Of a stretch of DNA of 64,000 nt, positions 16,926 to 25,664 are shown one piece after another. The notes under the pieces are model-generated. The model was not told where the DNA came from. It was given only the letters and a program-made list of their open reading frames with translations, and searched no databases. Position numbers and translations under genes: made by a program. The stretch is from Variovorax sp. V213. GTDB taxonomy: Bacteria > Pseudomonadota > Gammaproteobacteria > Burkholderiales > Burkholderiaceae_C. How positions within the stretch are numbered: position 1 is the first letter of the stretch; every line of letters begins with the position of its first letter. Location: positions 4,465,001 to 4,529,000 of the forward strand of contig NZ_AP028664.1 in the NCBI RefSeq assembly GCF_041154455.1, in the 5' to 3' direction.

Positions 16926-19034
16926 ATGTCCTCCGGTCTCAATCTCGCGCAACAAGAAGCGGTCAATTACCTGCACGGGCCCTGCCTCGTGCTGGCGGGC
17001 GCGGGTTCGGGCAAGACGCGCGTCATCACGCACAAGATCGGCAGGCTCATCCAGGCCGGGCTCGAGCCCAAGCGCATCGCGGCCATCACCTTCACCAACA
17101 AGGCCGCCAGCGAAATGCGCGAACGTGCCAAGGGGCTGATCGGGCGCGACGCGAAGCATGTGGTGATCTGCACCTTTCACGCGCTAGGCGTGCGCATGAT
17201 GCGCGAAGACGGCGCCGTGCTGGGCTTGAAACCGGCCTTCAGCATCCTCGACAGCGACGACGTCACCAAGATCCTGAAGGACGCCGGTGGCACGACCGAC
17301 ACGGCCACCGCGCGCATCTGGCAGTGGACCATCAGCAAGTGGAAGAACATGGGCCTCAACGCCGCACAGGCCGAAGCGGCCGCGGCGGACGACAACGAGC
17401 GCATCACCGCGCGCATCATGGCGCGCTACGAAGAGCGGCTCACGGCCTACCAGAGCGTCGACTTCGATGACCTCATCGGCATGCCGCTGAAGCTGCTGCG
17501 GGATTTCGACGAGGTGCGCGCCAAGTGGCAGGCCGCGCTGGGCCACATCCTGGTGGACGAATACCAGGACACCAATGCCACCCAATACGAAGTGCTGAAG
17601 GCGCTGGCCGGCGAGCGCGGGCGCATCACCGCGGTGGGCGACGACGACCAGTCGATCTACGGCTGGCGCGGCGCCACGCTGGACAACCTGCGCAAGCTGC
17701 CGGTCGACTACCCGAACCTGAAGGTCATCAAGCTCGAGCAGAACTACCGTTCGACCAGCGCGATCCTTCGTGCGGCCAACAACGTGATCGGACCCAACCC
17801 CAAGCTGTTTCCGAAGACGCTGTTCTCCGAACTCGGCGAAGGCGAGCCGGTGCGCATCGTCGATGCCGATTCCGAGGCGCACGAGGCCGAGCGCGCGGTG
17901 GCGCGCATCGTCAGCCTGCGCGCGGGCGATGCCACCACCCAGGGCAAGCAGTACAAGGAGTTCCGGGACTTCGCCATTCTCTACCGCGCCAACCATCAGG
18001 CGCGCGTGTTCGAACAGGCACTGCGCAAGGCGCAGATTCCCTACAAGGTCTCGGGCGGCCAGAGCTTCTTCGACCGCGCAGAAATCAAGGACCTGTGCGG
18101 CTGGTTCCGCCTGTGGGTCAACAACGACGACGACCCCGCGTTCCTGCGCGCCATCACCACGCCCAAGCGCGGCATCGGCCACACCACGCTCGCGAGCCTC
18201 GGCACCTTTGCCAGCCAGTACAAGCTGAGCCTGTTCGAGGCGCTGTTCAGCCCGTCGCTGCCGAGCGTCATGCCCAAGCGCACGCTCGAGGGCATCCACG
18301 AGTTCGGCCGCTACATCAACGACCTGGAATACCGCGCGCGCCGCACCATGGGCGCCGAAGACTCCCGCACCTTCATGCTCGACTGGCTGAAGGAGATCGA
18401 CTACGAGAAGCACCTGTACGACGGCGAGGACAGCGAGCAGGCCGCGGCCGCGCGCTGGACCAACGTGCTGGAGTTCGTCGACTGGATGTCGCAGCGCGCT
18501 GGCGGCGGCCTCGACGATGCCTCCGGCGCCGACGACAACATCGAAGGCGAGCGCAAGAGCCTGCTCGAAGTGGCGCAGACCATCTCGCTGCTCTCGACCA
18601 TCAGCGAGCGCGAGCAGGACCAGAACGTGGTCACGCTTTCCACGCTGCATGCCTCCAAGGGCCTCGAATGGCCGCACGTGATGCTGATTGGCGTGACCGA
18701 GGGCCTGCTGCCCTTCAAGCTCGAGGACGACAACGGCCGCCAGCTGAAGGTGAGCGACGAGACGCTGCAGCGGCTGCAGGAAGAGCGCCGCCTCATGTAC
18801 GTGGGCATCACGCGGGCGCAGCGCAGCCTGGCGGTGAGCTGGACCAAGAAGCGCAAGCAGGGCCGCGAAATGGTGCCTTGCGTGCCGAGCCGCTTCATCG
18901 CCGAAATGGGCCTGGACAAGACCACCACTCGCGAAGACCCGCGCGAAAAACTCAAGGCGCTGCGCGCCGAGTTCGCGCGCAAGGCCCAGGACAGCGCGGC
19001 CGCCGCCGCAGCAGCAGCCGCCTCCTCATCATGA
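16926..19034 (+). CDS. rep: ATP-dependent DNA helicase Rep (UvrD/Rep superfamily 1)
   Basis: 702 residues. Motif I G-A-G-S-G-K-T is at residues 25-31. F-T-N-K-A-A is motif Ia; D-E-Y-Q-D-T-N, G-D-D-D-Q-S-I-Y-G-W-R-G and Q-N-Y-R-S are motifs II-IV; T-L-H-A-S-K-G-L-E-W is motif V and V-G-I-T-R-A is motif VI. Length and the Q-D-T-N variant fit Rep better than UvrD. It is a 3'-5' translocase that helps forks through bound proteins. The C terminus is an Ala/Ser run. Its TGA overlaps the ATG of the next gene (ATGA at 19031), so translation is coupled. Confidence 0.96.
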   Translation: MSSGLNLAQQEAVNYLHGPCLVLAGAGSGKTRVITHKIGRLIQAGLEPKRIAAITFTNKAASEMRERAKGLIGRDAKHVVICTFHALGVRMMREDGAVLGLKPAFSILDSDDVTKILKDAGGTTDTATARIWQWTISKWKNMGLNAAQAEAAAADDNERITARIMARYEERLTAYQSVDFDDLIGMPLKLLRDFDEVRAKWQAALGHILVDEYQDTNATQYEVLKALAGERGRITAVGDDDQSIYGWRGATLDNLRKLPVDYPNLKVIKLEQNYRSTSAILRAANNVIGPNPKLFPKTLFSELGEGEPVRIVDADSEAHEAERAVARIVSLRAGDATTQGKQYKEFRDFAILYRANHQARVFEQALRKAQIPYKVSGGQSFFDRAEIKDLCGWFRLWVNNDDDPAFLRAITTPKRGIGHTTLASLGTFASQYKLSLFEALFSPSLPSVMPKRTLEGIHEFGRYINDLEYRARRTMGAEDSRTFMLDWLKEIDYEKHLYDGEDSEQAAAARWTNVLEFVDWMSQRAGGGLDDASGADDNIEGERKSLLEVAQTISLLSTISEREQDQNVVTLSTLHASKGLEWPHVMLIGVTEGLLPFKLEDDNGRQLKVSDETLQRLQEERRLMYVGITRAQRSLAVSWTKKRKQGREMVPCVPSRFIAEMGLDKTTTREDPREKLKALRAEFARKAQDSAAAAAAAAASSS

Positions 19035-19495
19035 AGGCACCGATCGCTCTTCTTCTGGTGGCGGCGCTCTGTACGGCATGCGCCGGCCCCGCGGGCCGGA
19101 ACACGGCAGAGGCGGGATGCCCGGCCACCGCGCAAGACCTGCCCATCGAGGCGCTCTACGGCGACTGGCAGGCGCGCTTCGACGACCTGCCCGATGCGGC
19201 CCTGGTACGGCTCGGCAAGCACCCCGAGTACGCGGGTGTGCGCGGCACCATCACGCGCACGGCAGCCGCCCCCTCGGCGCGCACCTCCGTGGCCCAGCTC
19301 GCGGGCGACATCGACGACGAGGGCGAACTCGCCATCGACGAATCGCTCGACGGCCGGAGCATCAGCGGCGTGTGGTCGGGCTCGCTGCAGCCGGACTCGT
19401 GCGGCCGCGAGTTCAAGGGCACATGGCGCAATGCCGCCGACGACAGCACACATCGCTTCACTCTGAAGAAGACGGAACGGACCGCAGAAAAATGA
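19031..19495 (+). CDS. Small predicted lipoprotein, unknown function
   Basis: 154 residues. The N terminus is a short hydrophobic signal followed by a lipobox-like L-C-T-A-C with Cys 17 the likely lipidated residue. The mature part has G-D-W-Q-A-R-F near residue 45 and repeated G-x-W-x-G/G-T-W motifs near the end, a calycin-like beta pattern. No known family is certain. The start overlaps the rep stop and its own stop overlaps the pldA start, both as ATGA. This suggests it is made with PldA and may act at the same outer membrane. Confidence 0.82.
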   Translation: MKAPIALLLVAALCTACAGPAGRNTAEAGCPATAQDLPIEALYGDWQARFDDLPDAALVRLGKHPEYAGVRGTITRTAAAPSARTSVAQLAGDIDDEGELAIDESLDGRSISGVWSGSLQPDSCGREFKGTWRNAADDSTHRFTLKKTERTAEK

Positions 19496-20664
19496 ACGCC
19501 ATCCATCTACGCACCACGCTGGCCGCAGGCCTGCTGCTGGCTCCCGGCCTCTTTGCGGCGCCGGCGCACGCACAGGCGGTCGACAGGCCGCGCAGCCCGC
19601 TGGCCGATGCCCAACTGACCTGGCAGCAATGCGCCGCGCTGGGCAACAACAACGAAGCGCGCCTGGCCTGCTTCGACCGCTGGACCCAGCAGCAGACGCT
19701 GCCTTCGGTCTCGGTGCCGGTGGCGCCGCCGGTGCTCGCGAGCACCCAGCCGGTACCGCCGGTGGACGCCTCGATTCCGGCCACGCGCGTGATCTCGGTC
19801 GCCACCAGCGAAGGCTGCCGCGACCGGCAGTACTCGATCCTGTCGCGCTTCTGGGAGCTCGAGAACGGCACCGACTGCGGCACCTTCGTGTTCCGCGGCT
19901 ACCGGCCGCTGAACGTGTCGGCTTCGGCCGCCACCAGCAAGCCCGAGACGCCCACGTCCCCGGCCGAAGGCCACACGGCGACGCCCGTGGCCTACCAGGC
20001 CAACGAAATGCGCATCGGCCTCTCGGTGCGGACCAAGATCGCGCAAGGCCTGCTGACGCAGAACGAGCCGGCCAAGAAGGATTCGCTGTGGTTCGCGTAC
20101 TCGCAGCAGTCGACCTGGCAGCTGTTCAACGGCTCGGTCTCGCGGCCGTTCCGCACCACCGACCACGAGCCCGAGCTGATGTATGTCTATCCGCTCGACT
20201 TCAACCTGCCCGGCGGCTGGCGCTGGCGCTACGCGGGCGTGGGCCTGGTGCACCAGTCGAACGGCCAGAGCCTGCCGCTGTCGCGCAGCTGGAACCGCGT
20301 GTACCTGATGGGCGGCGCCGAACTCGACGACCGCTTCAGCATCACCGGACGCGTCTGGCAGCGGCTGTCGGAAGAGGCGGCGAAGGACGACAACCCCGAC
20401 ATCTCGAACTACATCGGCCGCGCCGAAATCACGGGCCGCTGGAACTTCAACCGCGACAACACCCTGGGCATCACGGTGCGCAACAACCTGCGCGACAGCG
20501 GCCGCGGCTCGGTCCGGCTCGAATGGCTCAAGGCCATCGGCGACTCGACCGCAAGCAACCTGCGCTTCCACACGCAGCTTTTCCACGGCTACGGCGACAC
20601 GCTGGTCGACTACAACCGCAAGCGCACGGTGCTCAGCATCGGCCTGAGCCTGGTCGATTTCTAG
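19492..20664 (+). CDS. pldA: Outer membrane phospholipase A
   Basis: 390 residues with a signal peptide ending A-H-A-Q at about residue 28. A variable N-terminal region precedes the barrel: Y-S-Q-Q-S-T-W-Q-L-F near residue 203, Y-V-Y-P-L-D-F-N near 232, and V-H-Q-S-N-G-Q near 255. The last holds the His-x-Ser of the PldA active site. N-R-V-Y supplies the region of the catalytic Asn/Ca ligands. The protein ends in Phe, as outer-membrane barrels do. It hydrolyses phospholipids that reach the outer leaflet. E. coli PldA is about 290 residues; the extra length here is the N-terminal soluble part. Confidence 0.92.
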   Translation: MNAIHLRTTLAAGLLLAPGLFAAPAHAQAVDRPRSPLADAQLTWQQCAALGNNNEARLACFDRWTQQQTLPSVSVPVAPPVLASTQPVPPVDASIPATRVISVATSEGCRDRQYSILSRFWELENGTDCGTFVFRGYRPLNVSASAATSKPETPTSPAEGHTATPVAYQANEMRIGLSVRTKIAQGLLTQNEPAKKDSLWFAYSQQSTWQLFNGSVSRPFRTTDHEPELMYVYPLDFNLPGGWRWRYAGVGLVHQSNGQSLPLSRSWNRVYLMGGAELDDRFSITGRVWQRLSEEAAKDDNPDISNYIGRAEITGRWNFNRDNTLGITVRNNLRDSGRGSVRLEWLKAIGDSTASNLRFHTQLFHGYGDTLVDYNRKRTVLSIGLSLVDF

Positions 20665-20688
20665 CCCGCCTCGACAGGTGGCGGCGTG

Positions 20689-22620
20689 TTACGCCGCCTT
20701 CGACCGAGGCGGCGGCGGCTCCAGCAGGCGTTCGAGCAATGCCGAGAGCTTGTCGACGTCGACCGGCTTCGTCAGGTGGGCCCGAAAGCCGGCTTCGAGG
20801 CTGTTTTCCCGGTCGCTGGCCTGGCCGTAGCCGGTCACGGCGATCAGCGGCGGCGGGTTGATCATCTCCGCCCGCAAGCGCCTGGCAACCTCATGGCCGC
20901 TCAGGTCCGGCAGGCCGATGTCCAGCAGCACGACGTCCGGGTCTTGCGCCTTGACGGCCTCGATAGCGGCCAGCCCTCCATGCGCAACGCTGGACTTGTA
21001 GCCAAGCGCCTCCAGCAGCAGCGCCATGGTCTCGGCCGCATCCGTGTTGTCGTCCACCACCAGCACGCGCTGCTCTCCCAAGGGCCGGGGTTGCGCCTCG
21101 ATCGTGGCAATCGGCGCCTGGACGGCGGGGAACTGCACCACGAACTCGCTGCCCTCGCCCGTTCTTCCGGTGCTGAAGGCGCTCACTCGCCCTCCATGCA
21201 GCGTCGTCAGCTGCTGCACGAGGCTGAGCCCCAGGCCCAGCCCGCCCTGGGACCTTGCCATGTTCTGCTCGCCCTGCACGAACAGGTCGAAAATGCGGTG
21301 CAGGTCCTTGGGCTGGATGCCGGGCCCGTCGTCGCGCACGCTGATGTCGACATCGGTGCCGATCCGCGAGAGAGACACATGGATGTTGCCGCCGTCCTGC
21401 GTGAATTTGGCCGCGTTGTGGATCAGGTTGCTCACGATCTGGATGACCCGCGCGTTGTCTCCGGCAATCCACGGATCCGCGTCCCGCATCTCCAGGTGCA
21501 GGGCCTGCGATTTGCTTTCGATCAGCGGGCGCGCTGCCTCGATAGCCTGGGCAATGGCGTCGCGCAGGCGCACCGGCTTGTTTTCGAGGTGAATCTTGCC
21601 GCTCGTGATGCGGCCCACGTCGAGGAGGTCGTCGACCAGCCTCGTCATCTGCCTGAGCTGCCGGCCGATGATGTCGCGGGTGTGCGCAACCACCGCTGAA
21701 TCCGTCTTTTCGCGCTTGAGGAGCTCGAGCGCATTCGAGATCGGCGCCAGCGGATTGCGCAGTTCATGCCCGAGCATGGCAAGAAAGTTCGTCACGCGGC
21801 GCCCCTCGTCCTCGAGCGCAGTGACGCGGCGCCGCTCCGTCAGGTCGCGCGTGACCTTGGCGAACCCGCGGTGCTTGCCGGTGGCGTCGTGCAGCGCGGT
21901 GATCACCACGCTGGCCCAGAACCGGCTGCCGTCCTTGCGGATGCGCCAGCCTTCGTCCTCGAACCGCCCGTCCCGAAGCGCGTAGCGCAATTCCTGTTCC
22001 GGCCAGCCGCTGGCGGCCAGCTCGGCCGGGTAGAACTTGGAAAAGTGCTGCCCGATGATCTCCGACGCCTCGTAGCCCTTGTTCTTCTGCGCGCCGAGAT
22101 TCCAGCTCACGACGTGGCCGCCGGGATCGAGCATGAAGATCGCGTAGTCCTTCACCCCTTCGACCAGGAGCCGGAACCGCTCCTCGCTCATTCGCAGCAT
22201 CTCGTCCTGGCGGCGCCGCTCGCTCAGATCCCGGGTGATCACGGAGTAGCCGCGGATCTCGCCGCCCGGACCGGTCATCGGGGTGACGACGACGCTGGCC
22301 CAGAACCGCGTGCCGTCCTTGCGCAGGCGCCAGCCCTCTTCTTCCAGATGGCCTGCCTCACGCGCTATTGCCAGCGCCTGGTCCGGCAGGTTCTGGTCGA
22401 GCAGCTCGCTCGGATAGAGCAGCGAGAAGTGGCGCCCGAGCACTTCCGGGGGCTCGTAACCGTTGAGCTTTCTCGCTCCGTCGTTCCAGCTGATGAGGAT
22501 GCCGCCGGGATCCAGAACGGTGATGGCGTAGTCGGTGACTGTCTCGACCAGCAGCCGGTAGTCGGCGTCGGTCAGAGTGCGTTGGTTGAGTGGTGCACCC
22601 CCACCGCCGTGTTCTGCCAT
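20689..22620 (-). CDS. PAS-PAS hybrid sensor histidine kinase
   Basis: 643 residues from the ATG at 22620, chosen because GAAGGAC lies about 8 bases before it; an upstream ATG at 22719 would add a Cys/Arg-rich tract. No membrane segments. Two PAS domains (about 20-130 and 145-260) with nearly the same I-x-x-W-N-x-G-A pattern are followed by HisKA with G-H-E-L-R-N-P-L (about 290). The HATPase domain has N-A-A-K-F and D-D-G-P-G-I. The receiver (about 525-640) has V-D-D and the phospho-Asp in L-L-D-I-G-L-P-D. It is a cytosolic hybrid kinase with no output domain. It is the last gene of the leftward block, 237 bases after the GGDEF gene. Confidence 0.93.
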   Translation of the reverse strand: MAEHGGGGAPLNQRTLTDADYRLLVETVTDYAITVLDPGGILISWNDGARKLNGYEPPEVLGRHFSLLYPSELLDQNLPDQALAIAREAGHLEEEGWRLRKDGTRFWASVVVTPMTGPGGEIRGYSVITRDLSERRRQDEMLRMSEERFRLLVEGVKDYAIFMLDPGGHVVSWNLGAQKNKGYEASEIIGQHFSKFYPAELAASGWPEQELRYALRDGRFEDEGWRIRKDGSRFWASVVITALHDATGKHRGFAKVTRDLTERRRVTALEDEGRRVTNFLAMLGHELRNPLAPISNALELLKREKTDSAVVAHTRDIIGRQLRQMTRLVDDLLDVGRITSGKIHLENKPVRLRDAIAQAIEAARPLIESKSQALHLEMRDADPWIAGDNARVIQIVSNLIHNAAKFTQDGGNIHVSLSRIGTDVDISVRDDGPGIQPKDLHRIFDLFVQGEQNMARSQGGLGLGLSLVQQLTTLHGGRVSAFSTGRTGEGSEFVVQFPAVQAPIATIEAQPRPLGEQRVLVVDDNTDAAETMALLLEALGYKSSVAHGGLAAIEAVKAQDPDVVLLDIGLPDLSGHEVARRLRAEMINPPPLIAVTGYGQASDRENSLEAGFRAHLTKPVDVDKLSALLERLLEPPPPRSKAA

Positions 22621-22857
22621 TGCTCTTGTCCTTCCAGTGGCCGCGCATCGTCTGCAACTGCATGCGGCTCCCCGCTTCAGCGGCAGATGCCGAACTCCCG
22701 AATTCCTTCGCCCGAACATCCCCGAGGCGGCGTAGCCCTGACGCCTGGTACGCCCGGCCGTGAAAGTACCGCCGCCGATTTTGGGCAGCAGCAGGTACCT
22801 GCCGCGTAGGACAAGGCCGAGATTGCGAGCGGTGCCGGCCCGACGGGCGCCGCGGCC

Positions 22858-25635
22858 TCAGGCGCTGTAAGGCTCCGGCCGCGGCCACGAGGCGTCGGCC
22901 CTGGGCGCGGCCATCATGAAGCGGTTCTTGCCCTCCTTCTTGGCCGCGTACAGCGCCGTATCGGCGCGCACGAATAAGGAAGCAAAGTCCTCGTCCTCTT
23001 CCGACAGCGCGACGCCGATGCTGGTCGTCGCGTACAGGATGCGGCCGGGCAGGTTGAAAGGCGGCCGCATGGCGGCCAGCACCTTGCCCGCGACCACCTG
23101 CGCTTCGGCGGCGCCGGCCACCCCTTCGAGGAGGATCACGAATTCGTCGCCGGCATAGCGTGCCGCCATGTCGGTGTCGCGCACGCTGTGCCGGAGCCGG
23201 CGGCCGAACTCCTTCAGCACCGCATCGCCCGCCGCATGGCCCAGCGAATCGTTGATGGTCTTGAAATAGTCGATGTCCAGGAACAGCAGGCACACCGGCA
23301 GCCCGCTCCGCCGCGACCTGGCCATGGCGTCGCGCACATGCTCTTCGAACGACCGGCGGTTGGGCAGGCCCGTGAGGGCATCTTCGCGCGCAAGAACGTC
23401 CAGCTGCAGCTGCTTTTGCTTCAGGTCGCTGACGTCGTTCGCCAGCACGTACAAGCCGACGACCTCCCCCTGCGCATTCTTCTGGGGCAGATAGGTTGTC
23501 TGCAGGGTCCGCTCGCCGATCAGCAGCTTGGCCGTCTGCTCGAAAGACACCACCTCGCCCGCGAAGGCGCGCGCCAGCAAAGGCTTGCGCATTTCGTAGT
23601 GCGCGTCGCCGATGATCTCCCGGATGGGCCGGTTCATCATCGAAGCCGGCGATATGCCGAGCCAGGTCTCGTATCGGCCGTTGCAGAAGACCACCCGCTC
23701 CTCGCGGTCCAGTTCGGTCAGGAGCGCCGGCACGTTGTCGGTCAGGCCCCGCAGGCGACGCTCGCTTTCGGCGCTTCGCATCTCGGCCTGCTTGCGCTCG
23801 GTGATGTCGAAGGTCATGCCATAGAAGCCGCGCACGGTGCCGTCGGTGTTGCGGTCGGGGACGTAGTGCGACTGGTACCACCGTTGCCCGATGCCGCGCG
23901 CGGGATCGCCCTTTTTCTCGAAGGTGACCGCTTCTCCCGCAAGCACGCGGCGGACATAGGGCTCGACCGCCTTGAAATCCTCGGGGCCGCGCACGTCGGG
24001 CAGCAGCTTTCCCACCAGCTCGATGTCGTCGAACAAGGCCCGCAGATGCTCGTTCACGAAGGTGAAGCGCAGCGACGCATCCACGTGCGACACCAGCGCC
24101 GGCAGGTTGTCGGTGATGGTGCGCACGCGTGCCTCGCCAGCCGCCCGCTCGCGCTCGGCCACCTTCTGGCGCGTGATGTCGAAGGTCATCACGTAAAAGC
24201 CGGCCAGCACGCCGCCGTCGCGAAAGTCAGGCGCGAGATGGCACTCGAAGAAACCTTCCTTGCCATTGCGGTCGTAGGTGCCTTCCACGCGCGTCGGCGT
24301 TCCTGCGAGCACCTTGGCAATGTGCGGAACGAGCTGCTGGTAGACCGTATCGGGCAGCGACTCCTGAATGGTCATGCGCCCGATGTCGGCCCGCGTCCTG
24401 CCGCGCATGCCGAGCCCCGCCTTGTTGGCGAACAGGCAGCGCTGCTCGCTGTCGAAGTAGGCGACCACCGCCGGCAGGTTGTCGGTCACGTCGCGCAGGA
24501 ATCTTTCGCTCGACAGCACCCGCTCCTGGGCTGCCTGGCGCTCCTGCATCAGCGAATCGAAGGTGCGCGACAGGTCGCCGACCTCGTCCCTGGGAGGCTC
24601 CCCCTTCATGGGCTCATAGACCGCGGCCGCGCGCGAGACCTGCATGTGCTCGCGCAGCCGGGACAAGGGCGCGAGCTGCGACCGCGCGGTCGCGAAGGCG
24701 ATGGTGCCGGCCGCGAGCGTCAGCAGCAGCACGCCCGCCCATGCGAAGCGCTCGATCTGATCGATCCGGGCAAAGGCTTCGTCGCGCGGATACATCGCTC
24801 CCAGCACCCAGTTGGTCTGGTGGATCGGCTTGAAGGCGTAGAGCCCGCGCACGCCCTTGCGGTTCACGGCTTCTATCGTGCCCTCGTGGCCGGCAATGGC
24901 GCGCTCCGCGGCCGCATTGCTCCTGCCATCGGCGTTCACGTGCTGGAGCAGCCTGGACTTGTCGGGATGATCGACGACGATGCCATCCGTGTTGGTGATG
25001 AACATGTACCCCGTCTTGCCGAATTTCACGTTGGCAAGTTCACCGAGGAAGTTCTGCTCGTTGAGGTTGATCGAGGCGGAGATGACATAGGCCACGTTGC
25101 CCTGCCGGTCCAGCACCGGTTCGGTCATGGCGATCTGCGCCAGGCCGTTGAGTCGATTGCGGTAGGGCGCGGAGATCACGCCTGCCTTGGCTGCCATCGT
25201 GCGCTGGAAGTACTCGCGGTCCTTGATGTTGACCCGGCCGATCTGGTGCGCGCCGTTCAGGTTTGCGACCAGCTTGCCGTCGGTGTCCACGAAGGCGACG
25301 TTGTCGAAGGCTTCTTTCAGCGACTTGTGCTGCATGACGAGGTCCTGCAGCCCCTCGGGATTGGTGAAGTCGTGGCTCTCGACGCTGTCGCCGAAGGTCT
25401 TGAGCAAGGTGCGACGGCTCAGGAACTTCTGGTCCACCGCGTCGGCAATGGCCGATATGCGTTCGAGCTGCTCGTCGGCAATGGCGGCCTGCATGTTGCG
25501 CTTGACGAAGTAAAGCGCAGCGGTGGTCACTCCGAAGGTTGTCAGGAAAACGATCGCAACCACGCCCGCGGACAGGCGGGCACGCAGGCTGAAACGCGAC
25601 TGGCTGGAGCGTGAGAGGCTGAGAGGAAGGCGCAT
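22858..25635 (-). CDS. Diguanylate cyclase with Cache sensor, HAMP and PAS domains
   Basis: 925 residues from the ATG at 25635. TM1 is about 20-42, a double Cache-like periplasmic sensor covers about 45-295, TM2 about 298-318, HAMP to about 370, then three PAS domains with PAC ends (each F-x-x-x-I-T/V-x-R pattern) to about 750, and GGDEF to the end. The active site reads A-G-D-E-F, a permitted variant. The inhibitory site R-x-x-D is intact as R-D-T-D five residues before it. It is thus expected to make c-di-GMP from two GTP and be feedback-inhibited. It starts 29 bases after the GGDEF-EAL gene. Confidence 0.93.
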   Translation of the reverse strand: MRLPLSLSRSSQSRFSLRARLSAGVVAIVFLTTFGVTTAALYFVKRNMQAAIADEQLERISAIADAVDQKFLSRRTLLKTFGDSVESHDFTNPEGLQDLVMQHKSLKEAFDNVAFVDTDGKLVANLNGAHQIGRVNIKDREYFQRTMAAKAGVISAPYRNRLNGLAQIAMTEPVLDRQGNVAYVISASINLNEQNFLGELANVKFGKTGYMFITNTDGIVVDHPDKSRLLQHVNADGRSNAAAERAIAGHEGTIEAVNRKGVRGLYAFKPIHQTNWVLGAMYPRDEAFARIDQIERFAWAGVLLLTLAAGTIAFATARSQLAPLSRLREHMQVSRAAAVYEPMKGEPPRDEVGDLSRTFDSLMQERQAAQERVLSSERFLRDVTDNLPAVVAYFDSEQRCLFANKAGLGMRGRTRADIGRMTIQESLPDTVYQQLVPHIAKVLAGTPTRVEGTYDRNGKEGFFECHLAPDFRDGGVLAGFYVMTFDITRQKVAERERAAGEARVRTITDNLPALVSHVDASLRFTFVNEHLRALFDDIELVGKLLPDVRGPEDFKAVEPYVRRVLAGEAVTFEKKGDPARGIGQRWYQSHYVPDRNTDGTVRGFYGMTFDITERKQAEMRSAESERRLRGLTDNVPALLTELDREERVVFCNGRYETWLGISPASMMNRPIREIIGDAHYEMRKPLLARAFAGEVVSFEQTAKLLIGERTLQTTYLPQKNAQGEVVGLYVLANDVSDLKQKQLQLDVLAREDALTGLPNRRSFEEHVRDAMARSRRSGLPVCLLFLDIDYFKTINDSLGHAAGDAVLKEFGRRLRHSVRDTDMAARYAGDEFVILLEGVAGAAEAQVVAGKVLAAMRPPFNLPGRILYATTSIGVALSEEDEDFASLFVRADTALYAAKKEGKNRFMMAAPRADASWPRPEPYSA

Positions 25636-25664
25636 CGTGTGAACTCGCTCAGCGCGGCATGCGT

